DNA of 64,000 bases from Stagonosporopsis chrysanthemi. Lineage: Eukaryota > Ascomycota > Dothideomycetes > Pleosporales > Didymellaceae. The notes under the pieces were generated by a model, which was not told the DNA's origin, ran no database searches, and was given only the letters and a program-made list of their open reading frames with translations. A program made the translations under genes and the position numbers. Of this stretch, positions 55,177-64,000 are shown one piece after another (position 1 is the stretch's first letter; every line of letters begins with the position of its first letter). The DNA lies in assembly GCA_022560025.1 (NCBI GenBank), contig JAFISE010000005.1, forward strand, positions 353,720-417,719. The letters are read 5' to 3'.

Positions 55177-58100
55177 ATGGACGCCCCCGCCGACGTCGTG
55201 CAGTCGGTCGAGACGCCGCCTGCTGCCCAGCATGACGACGCCGCGCCCAAAGCCGCCCTGACGCCGCCCACGAGCGAAGACAACGACCCGAAGAGGGACG
55301 AAAGGATGTCGTCCGAGCTGTCTGACATCGACAGCGACGACGGCGAGGACATTGAGCCCGACCACTACTGGGAGGGAGGGAAGATACCTGTGTTCAAGCC
55401 GGTATGTTGCAGATGCGCTCGGCTGTCGTAGTGCTGCAATGCATGCGCCGTGTGCGCAGGCAGAGTGCATGCGGGAGGATGCGTGCTAATGCTGTTTTGC
55501 GCAGACAATGGCGCAGTTCCACAACTTCAAACGCTTCATCGAGAAGGTCGACAAGTTCGGAATGAAGTCTGGCATCGTCAAGGTTATTCCACCTGCAGAG
55601 TGGTATGTTGCAACCTACACAGAAGCGTTGCGACATGGTAGCTGATCCAAGTGCAGGCGCGAATCTCTGCCAGATCTCCAGGATGCCATCAAGTCGATCA
55701 GAGTCAAGAATCCAATCACACAAGAATTTACCGGCCAGCACGGTGTGTACACAGGAGCGAACGTCGAGAAGCAGCGATCGTACAACCTACCCGAATGGCG
55801 GGCGGTCACAGACGAGACGCACCACCAACCACCAGCTAAGCGAGGTGAGAAACGCGCGGGCCGCAAAGCAGAAGTCCCTGCGCGCACACGATCCACACGA
55901 GCCGCAGCGAGGACCGATGACGGCACACCCGCCCCAAAGCGTAAACCTGGTCGTCCTGCTCGCGGACGTCGCAGCGTCAAGAAGGAGCCAGAAGAGGACG
56001 AAGAAGACAATGACGCAGAGACCCTCGATGTCCCCCCTACGCCCACTTCGCCAGGCGCCGAAGACCATAAGCCAGTAAGGCGAGGTGGCAGGGCCAAGAA
56101 GGAAGACACGCCTTCCAGGCCTCGGGGCCGCCAGCCGAGGGCTCAGAATGAGAAAAAATCGGTTTCTTCTCGACGACTGAACAACAGGGGTGCTGTGAAC
56201 GACTATATTGACGAAGCCGCGTTTGAAAACTTCGACTATCATCTGGAGGGGCTTGAAGAGTTCACACCCGAGCGGTGCAAGGAGCTTGAAGACGCCTACT
56301 GGAAGACAATCTGGAGTGGACAGCCAATGTATGGTGCAGACATGCCTGGCTCGCTCTTTGACGACCGGACAACATCTTGGAACGTGGCGAAGCTTCCAAA
56401 CCTACTCGACGTGCTTGGAACCAAGGTTCCGGGAGTCAACACGGCCTATCTGTACCTGGGCATGTGGAAGGCGTCATTCGCTTGGCATCTGGAAGACGTG
56501 GATCTTTACAGTATCAACTACATCCACTTCGGTGCGCCCAAGCAGTGGTACAGCATCTCGCAGGAAGATGCACGTCGCTTTGAAGCTGCTATGAAGAGCA
56601 TCTGGCCAAATGATGCGAAGAACTGCTCTCAATTCCTGCGGCACAAGACGTACCTCATCTCCCCGCAGCGTCTGGAGAAGGATTTTAATATCAAGGTCAA
56701 CCGACTGGTGCACTACGAGGGCGAGTTCGTCATCACGTACCCATACGGCTACCACTCTGGATATAACATTGGCTACAATTGTGCTGAATCGGTCAACTTC
56801 GCGACTGAAAGCTGGTTGAGCTATGGCAGGATCGCCAAGAAGTGCGATTGTGAGCCGGACAGCGTCTGGGTTGATGTTAACGAGATCGAGCGCAAAATGC
56901 GAGGCGAACCTACACCCGAGTACTACGAGGAGACCGACGATGACGAAGACGAGGAAGATGGCGCTGATCGTCTCCCAAGTCCTCCAGCCAGTGTTGGTGG
57001 GAAGACGAAGAAGAAGCCTGGTAGGAAACCCGCTGCGAAGCGAAAGCGCGGGAAAGACGAGCCGCCGGAGTCAGGGAGACCGAAGAAGCTCAGGAAGATC
57101 CGCATCCGTCTCAAGATCCCTGGTCGCGGCATGCCGTGTATCTTGTGTCCTAACGATGTCGACTATGACGATCTTCTGCCTACCGACAACGGCATGAAGG
57201 CCCATCGCATCTGCGCAGACTACACGCCGGAGACATACATCCAAAACGAGACCGTATGCAATGTCGCAAACATCGGCAAGGACCGTCTGGAGCTCAAGTG
57301 CAACTACTGCCGCTCAAAGCGTGGTGCTGTCTTCCAGTGTTCTCAGAAGAAATGCACGAGAGCCTTCCACGCTACGTGCGCCGTGGCTGCTGGTGTACAG
57401 GTGGACCTGGGGACCATGCAGACGTTCGACGCTGAGGGCACAGAATACTACTACGATGGGTATGACTTCCGCTGTCGCTTCCACCGACCGAAGAAGAGGA
57501 ACAACAAGACCGTCGACGTCGACGCGCTGGAGAAGAACAAGTTTGTTCTCAACTACGGCAAGACGCTGAAGCCTAAGGATGTCATCCAGTTCCAATATGT
57601 CGGTGGAGAGATGTATCAAATCTACGGTGCACAGGTTGTGGAGAACAGGCCTGGTGAGCAGGCTGTGCTTGTGGACGTTCTTCCGGATGGCGACCGAGTG
57701 GAGGTCGAATGGAAGTACATTCTCAAACTGCACCCAGACGAATCGCAGCGACCGAAACCGTCTGCGAATGCTCAGCCCTTGCCGGAGCACCTCAAGGAGA
57801 GCGATGCTTCACTCGACATCGCCAACCGCACAGACGGCGTTCCTGAAATGGGCGATCCGTTCCATGACCCTAGCTCGGAACACAAGTGGGCAGAGTGGAA
57901 TACCGCACCTGAAGTCACGCGGCGGGTTGCTAAGGTCGATTTTAGCAAAGAGAACATGTTGTGGTACTACCTTGGAAAGCCTTCCACCGAAGCCAAGTCA
58001 CAATACACAGAGGATCCCGCGAAACCGAGGAACAATCTCAAGAGTAATTTCCTGGACACAGTCAAACCTCCGCCAATCCCCATTCCAACATTCCCGCGAC

Positions 58101-59362
58101 AGTCATACCCAGCATCGTACCCGCTCAAGCCGGCACCGCCTGGTATGGTTTCTCGCACAATGATGCCGCAGCAGCTGGCTCCTGCCGGCGAACGGCCGTA
58201 TCAATACAAGCCAAAGGACGCCATGATGACTTCATGGAAGTCACCAATGTACAACCCAGATAACCGGCAAAACCCCAATTCCCCTGTCGCACATCAACCG
58301 AATGTCACCTACGACCACAGGGCTAATCCTCAATACGGATATCCTCCACCGCGACCGCTGCCGCATCAACAACAGCAGCAGTACCATCCGTACGCCCCAC
58401 CGCAGCACAACTACTCTGCTCAAGGCTATGCGGCACAGGCTGCGTCATCGGGACCGCTCCTCGATGGTATCGACAAATATGCTCACACGAACCAGTCTTA
58501 CCAGGCACTGCCTCCATACCCTTACTCTCAGGATAGTGCGCAAGGTCCGCGCCAGTTGCCATACCCAGGCACAAGCGCAGCGCCATATGGCTCTTCTGCA
58601 CAGCAAGGTCAAGCACCACCCCCACACGGGCGTGCACCGATCTCAAACCTGCTGAGCACCCCAACTGGGACTCCCAAACCTCCAATGTATGCCGTCACAC
58701 CCCACTCCTCCGTTGTTTATGCTGCCCAAACCCCTACTGAATACCTTGCCTACGTTATGAAATACCCTTACCTCAAGAACGCATATCTCAGGAGGCAAAA
58801 AACTTACATATCTCCTTACAGTCCTGGTGGTGGAATCGCACCAGAGTGGGTCCCCAAGCCCCCTCAGGTAGCCAGTGGTGCAACATCTGCCCCAAGCATG
58901 CGCACGGGATCGACAGGCTCGCACGGCTACTACCCTAGTCCAACGCCGAGCACTATCGCCCCTAGGCCAGCAGCACAATTTCAGTCGCCCGATGCCTTTC
59001 AGCGCGGCTTAACGCAAGCCTCGACGAGTGCCACTGACGCGCCAAAGTGGGAGCAGATGCTCAAACAGCTCGCTACCTCCGCCGGCCCAGCTACCTCTCC
59101 GCCCACCACTGCTTCGCCACAGTACCCGCCCCTGCCGCGCTCGAGCACAAGCTACGGTATGCCCAACGCCCCCGGCCCGTTCCAGAAACATACGCCCCCG
59201 CTCCCGCCGCCGGCTGAGCCGCAGCGCCCCATCCCCAGCCCCATCAGCGATGATGGAAAGGGTGGCGTGGTGGCGGCCAAGTCAGTGCTGCCGCCGCCGC
59301 CCGCGATGCAGCCGCAGCCGGGACAGGTGCACAGTGGCGAGACGTGGCGGTTCTCACAGTGA
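55177..59362 (+). CDS. kdmA: JmjN/JmjC/PHD histone demethylase (KDM4/KdmA type)
   Basis: Three exons: 55177-55401, 55505-55602 and 55657-59362; 1342 aa. JmjN (about 69-112) is assembled across both introns: KIPVFKP, TMAQFHNFKRF, IPPAEW, RESLPDL. A long basic linker with AT-hook-like RKPGRPARGRR follows. The JmjC domain keeps the Fe(II) ligands His385 and Glu387 (FAWHLED) and His474 (GYHSGYNIGYN), so it should be active. An extended PHD finger (PCILCPND to CTRAFHATCAVAAG, about 600-700) and a Tudor-like segment (about 735-800) follow, then a Pro/Gln/Tyr-rich tail of about 500 aa. The JMJD2/KDM4 family demethylates H3K9me3 and H3K36me3; Aspergillus KdmA and yeast Rph1 are the closest types. Fungal members influence secondary-metabolite expression. 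Confidence 0.93.
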
Positions 59363-60824
59363 GATAGGGCCAAGGATTGTATCAGTAACGAACAAGCGTA
59401 CGACGGATTGTACGAATATGGGGTGTTCGAAGGCGTTCTTGCTGGGAGTAATATAAACGGGGATTAATAGCATCTCCTCTGTCATATCTTCTAATCATGT
59501 CTTTCTCAATACCTTCGGGATTGTTGCTGTTGCTGTTGCTCCGGAAAGGGGCGGGCTTGCTTTGCGCATGGCAGATACATCAATACTCGAATGATCATTT
59601 TTGAAATAGTACTACAACCTGACGAACAACTTACCACTCATCGTATCTAATGGGAACCCACTACTTCTTTATCTGCCTTTGTGGGCACAGGGCGTGCGGC
59701 TTGGTCGTTCAATTACCGTGATCGTCCAATAACGTTGCTGACTAAGCTGGCTCGAGCTCCTCTTCGCGACAACTTCGCGCGTCAAGCTCCTGAACTTTTC
59801 TTCCACTGAGCTTTGGCTGCAAGCCCCAACCCTCCACCAGCGCGCAAGATCCGTCTTGTGCGCTCCCATTCCTTTCTGTAAGTAAAACCCTCTGCTCCCA
59901 CTCCGCTCCATGTCATGATGCTAGAATGTTATTTCATTCAGTTATCCCTGTCTGAAAACAACTGTTGAAAAAAGTAAAAAACCTGATCACACACCTTCAC
60001 GCTTCGGCTTTGCAAGTCTCCGACTTTGACGACCATGTACTGATTCTTTGCAGAGTATCGCGTGTGCTTCCTGATCGTGGAACGACGCTGGGCTTAGGTG
60101 GATTCTACACGGCCAACGCCATCTCTCGTGTCGCGACATCCTTCGCGATACCGTTTGGCTGGTAGGGGTTTGAGGCATACAACGTGCCCTCGCTGGCACG
60201 CCGACCAACGGTTCTTCCACGCAGGGACCCAACGTTCAGCGGGCTTCAAGCCGGCAGCAACAAACGTCTGCTCGAAATCGTGACTGATATCTTCGAGGTC
60301 CTCCATCCAGACCAAGTGAGACGCGGATCAAGGCAGGCTCTGTCCTGTGACATCGTCAGATCTGGGCTTCTTGCAAGCTGAGATAAACACTAACTCTTTT
60401 ATGCGTGCTACAGTCTACTGCACAACATGATTAAAATCCAGCTTTGGTAGCCTGATAATAGAGAGTAGTAAGCACTACATGCCTGCGCGAATAGATTCAG
60501 TGGGTTTATTGTAACGTAGGGCTTTGCTTTGGACGCGATCATACAATGTCACACATGTTTGCTCAAGAGGTACCGCATTATTTTCCATTCATCCGAGGAC
60601 GCGCGGTTGTTGTAGTCCCGCTTGCTGTTGTATATGGCTCCTGTCCGATCTCGATTATCTGGCCAGGTGTAGTCGTATGTACCATTGTCGACCCCCACCC
60701 GTATGAAGAAATGTATATTACAAAATGTTGCTTGAGTATACAGCGCGCCGGCCGCAGAATAGAAGTGTTCAAAAGTCAAGACTCTGTCACCCCCTCACCA
60801 TGCTTTCCCTTCCTGTCCAAAGCT
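59363..60824. other. convergent intergenic region
   Basis: About 1.5 kb between the 3' ends of two convergent genes. Only short open frames; nothing recognised. Confidence 0.45.
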
Positions 60825-63236
60825 TCAGGTAAGGTCTTCGGTAAACTCACTGAAGAGCGTGATCGTTTCGAACCGTTCTGTCAGTGTGTCGATATTTCCG
60901 GCAACCTTGTCATTGACTGTAGGTGCTACAACCCAGCCTCCTTTGCTACGATCTGTGCGCTTTGCACGCTGCAGGGCTGCCGATTGGGCGTCGATGACGA
61001 TGGCTTCGGCGCCCGTAATGACGCTTTTGTCTGCAGCAATTGCAAGAATCGCTCGGATGGTCTCTATCATGTAGGAGTAGGATGGCAGAAGTCGTTGGCT
61101 CATAGAAATGCAGAAGGTTAAGTAGTTCTTCCTCTCTTTGTCGCCGAGGTCGTTTAGCACAGCATTGACAGTGAAAACCATGGCTCCGCTGAGGGAAAGA
61201 TTCCAGTACGCCGGTGTATACTGAATGGCAAACATGAAAACAATCCCTTTTAATCCTGTCAGAATGAGACTCGACGAAATTGGAAGCACATAGTTACCCT
61301 TGAGTTGCATTACCGACGCAGCGAAGATGGTTCTCGGTGAGGGTGCCTCGGCTACATAAGCTCGGAAACCGTGCTGCTCTTTTTCTGCAATGTATGGACG
61401 AAACAGATCCAGGACGACCATGTGAACAATTGTGCTGGTGAATGTTAGCATTCTCATGCGAAATCTACGATGATGCGATTAGTCTACAAGACGGAGTTCC
61501 TAACAGCCAGTCCATATGTTCGCTGGGCCGGCGTTGTTTCCACTAAAACTCCACACAGCCGTAGGAACTTCATTGGGGTCGACTCAAAGTCGATGTGCAG
61601 ATTGGTCCACGCAAACATCAAGGTCAAAGAACGTACTGGAAGATGAGCACCCAATGCGGCGCCTTTTTCTGCCTGACCATTGCCTGTGGCAAGGCTTCTA
61701 CCAGGTCCAGGATTTTGTGGTATTTTCCAAAAGCAAAAGCCAGTGATCTCGCTCCGATCGAACTTTCTCGATATATGAGAAAAATTTCGTTAGCGATTAC
61801 CCAGATCCTGCAAAACATGGACTGAGCCTGCCGGGCTTCAGCCAGTGCAGGACTTAGCTTCCCATTCTCATCCTGGTCACTATCCTCGAGGGCCTGTTCC
61901 CTTAGCACCTCAGGTAGTGATATAACAGGCGGATGTTCGATAGGCGGCACAACGTGGAATTGGGCCATCTGTCTGGACGTAAAAGTCAAAGCCCGCATGA
62001 GGAGAGGGGGTGGAGAGCGTTCGCATACACGAGAAAGTTGAAGAGACCCCAAGCAACCTGACTCCTTGCTGCAGTAAATTTCGTCGTCTCGAACGTGGCT
62101 GTGTCGGGTTTACTGAACAGTTTCATCCTGTCAGCTGCTTCGTTCGCGGCCACCAGGTACTTTGTGGCTCTAGGCACATCTCCGTGCGTTGCAATCGAGG
62201 TATAGAGCAAAGGCAAGGCTGCGACGTTTGGAATGGTGTCTATTGTTGCTTCGGCAGCGAACAGCTTCTCGGCTTGCTGTTCACATTCATCACTATGCTT
62301 TGCTGATGCAGGATCGACCGACGAGTAGCCTTGCTGAGCGATATCAGTGCGCGCTTGTAGTCCAAGGGCTCCCATGCTTACCAATGCAAAAGCGAGCAAA
62401 GAGCTGATTAAAAGTGGTGAGCACGTCGACTCGGAGTCTGTCCCACACGCGACCAGATCGTCTATGAATTGCGATGCATCGAAGAAGCTCCATATGGGAT
62501 GGTGTGTTTCGATGTACAGTGAAATGGCAGATGCAGCGTGGTCGTTTGTGATAGGAACAGACGTCCAGAAAGCAAGGTTTAGCTTTTCAAGCCGCGCATC
62601 GCAGTACTTGGAATGATTTGAGGGCCGTCCGGTAGCGTTGACAAGCTCGAGTTCGTTGACATGTTCGAGTGATGATTTACCGCCGAAAAACAGAGTGCTC
62701 ACTTTGTCCTGGGCGACAACAGGCAGATCAACAGCACAGTATGCCCGAGGGTGCCGAACAAGGAGCTCGAGCTCACCGTCCGAATACACGGCTGGCAGTA
62801 TAGCCCTTGCGGTGCTTTGCTCTGAGAGGATGGCGTGGGGCAGCTCTCCGCGGAGCGTCTTGAGAACGTTAGAGGGGTCGTTGCCAGCACCCAAGCGCTG
62901 CACAGCATCGTGAGTAACGTGCTGGGCGCGGTGCTGGAGGTGCTCAAAGAGCTCCTGGAGTGTGACTAGCTTTTCTCGAAGGGCGATGTTCTCCCGTTTG
63001 AGAACGATGGGGCGCATCTCAAGGTCTTCGTCGTTCATGTACACACAATGCCTGTCGCGCCGGTGGCAGGCTGCACACGACGGGCGGCTGCCATCACAGC
63101 CAATCCGCTTCTGGCGGCACTCATTGCAGGCGACTGACACACGCTTCCGCTTGGAGCTGGGGCCTGATGGTGGAGGAGAACGAGGCCGCGTTGCTGGAAG
63201 AAGCGCGCGTAGGTTCTGGTTGCTGTTGTTGTTCAT
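60825..63236 (-). CDS. Zn2Cys6 transcription factor
   Basis: Minus strand, exons 63236-62029, 61972-61637 and 61434-60825; 717 aa. The zinc cluster is C37-x2-C40-x6-C47-x6-C54-x2-C57-x6-C64 in ACNECRQKRIGCDGSRPSC, preceded by a basic SSKRKR. A leucine-rich coiled coil (LKRENIALREKLVTLQELF) gives a dimerisation helix. The middle homology region follows (PIWSFFDASQFIDDL...; LFNFLVQMAQFHVVPPIEHP). The last intron, 202 nt, is long for this window; the join VLIFH to TIVHMVVLDLFRPY restores the usual H-x(n)-H-x(4)-LFRP motif and uses a CTAACATTCACCAG branch/acceptor. No metabolic cluster adjoins it, so the targets are unknown. Confidence 0.85.
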
Positions 63237-63887
63237 CGCGGGTTGTCGAGCTGCTGTGCCGACGGGGCGCCATTAAGAGATCGCTGTGGGCCGAGACTTT
63301 GAATGGCTGCGTGCCAGGCAGCTCTTGCGGGGACCTGTGCCACTTGAAAAACTACTGATGGATCTCCTGCCGTCCAATCACGCAGATTCTGCAGGGGCAG
63401 TGGGGTTCACGGCATCGCTTTGCAGACCTGGAGGCGGTTGCTTTGTCTTCGCGGACGAGCGCAGTTCAGTTCAGACGGGAGCGCGAGCACCCTCATTGGC
63501 CGCCGAGCGTGCCGCCTGCGAATACCTCCACTTGTCTGCAAACACCCAGCATCCTTCGCTGCAGCCTCGCGCATTGGCGGCCTCGCACTCGAACAGACAC
63601 ATCGAGACACTGCAGCTCCAGGATAGGGATCCACAGGCCTCGTCCTCACGCAGCCGCCTGTGTCAGCAGAAGAGCAGAGGAGCACAAGTGTCGCCGAGCA
63701 TTGGACCGCCACCGCATCCTGCGGACTGGCATCGAATTCCAACGTCTGCGTCCGCCAGCGCAAATCTGCTCACACCACCGCCCTGGCACGACGCCTGAAC
63801 CATTTTCCCGTTTCACACAGCGTGGCGTTGTGTTGATTCCGTCGTCTATCCACTCCGAGATCGCTGCTTTTCGACACATCATCTCGT
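63237..63887. other. promoter side of last gene; no gene seen
   Basis: About 650 bases upstream of the minus-strand transcription factor. A 170-codon plus-strand frame (63286-63798) has no ATG-initiated, protein-like character and is not called. Confidence 0.4.
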
Positions 63888-63944
<57 letters not shown>

Positions 63945-64000
63945 ACCGCCCGCCCGACGGCGGGGGGGGGGGGGGGCGCCCGCGCAGCCCGCCACGCTCG
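63888..64000. repeat. poly-C run and GC-only tail, probable assembly artefact
   Basis: About 56 consecutive C residues (about 63889-63944) are followed by CG-only sequence and a run of 14 G. Pure runs of this kind at a contig edge usually reflect low-quality base calls or a mis-joined gap rather than biology. Confidence 0.75.

Noticed and set aside
63286..63798. 170-codon plus-strand frame near the right edge
   Set aside because: His/Ser/Pro-rich without a domain; it overlaps the promoter side of the minus-strand transcription factor and abuts an artefactual tail.
1..64000. CRISPR arrays, insertion sequences, bacterial operons
   Set aside because: None present: introns, tRNA intron and gene families are eukaryotic fungal, and no spaced direct-repeat arrays or terminal inverted repeats with transposases were seen.

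Overview
The window looks like chromosomal DNA of a filamentous ascomycete, tentatively a Dothideomycete. Protein genes carry short GT-AG introns, mostly about 45-75 nt, with CTAAC/CTGAC-type branch sites. The gene families are typical of that group: Zn2Cys6 regulators, DHA2 and sugar MFS transporters, a hybrid histidine kinase, DUF2985, DUF2011, DUF4267 and UstYa-family proteins. I rebuilt exon structures by hand, and in almost every multi-exon gene the phases close exactly. There is one intron-bearing tRNA-Arg(ACG), no rRNA, no CRISPR and no recognisable transposon.

Layout. 0.5-6 kb: a Cyc2-like mitochondrial flavoprotein, a DHA2 drug-efflux MFS and a convergent sugar transporter. 6-9.2 kb: gene-poor. 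9.2-14.2 kb: a secreted aspartic protease, then MAK16 (60S ribosome biogenesis) divergent from the mitochondrial tRNA-modification GTPase MSS1, whose true last exon is hidden behind an in-frame stop. 14.8-15.15 kb: four tiny ORFs on the minus strand encoding nearly identical peptides M(A)GR(G/D)GYN. 15.2-20.8 kb: gene-poor apart from the tRNA. 20.8-25.3 kb: a ZIP importer and a Mn-type CDF exporter, divergent. 25.4-30.9 kb: orphan, mostly intronless genes and a small DUF4267 membrane protein. 30.9-37.7 kb: two basic, probably nuclear proteins and a GAF/HisKA/HATPase/REC hybrid kinase. 38.7-43.2 kb: a glycine-zipper protein, a DUF2985 membrane protein and a GPI-type wall protein. 43.5-46.7 kb: Sen15, then a UstYa-family oxidase divergent from a secreted precursor with duplicated Tyr-Gly modules, a possible two-gene RiPP locus. 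48.1-63.2 kb: a large Zn2Cys6 factor, a YAG7-like RGG protein, a KDM4/KdmA-type histone demethylase and a second Zn2Cys6 factor. The right end (63.89-64.0 kb) is a long C run plus a G run and is probably an assembly artefact.

How genes work together. Most are independent housekeeping or accessory units. The functionally suggestive pairs are MAK16/MSS1 (shared short promoter, translation machinery), ZIP/CDF (metal homeostasis) and UstYa/YG-repeat precursor (peptide natural product). The two most interesting signals are the tandem micro-ORFs at 14823-15134 and the UstYa/precursor pair at 44240-46662.
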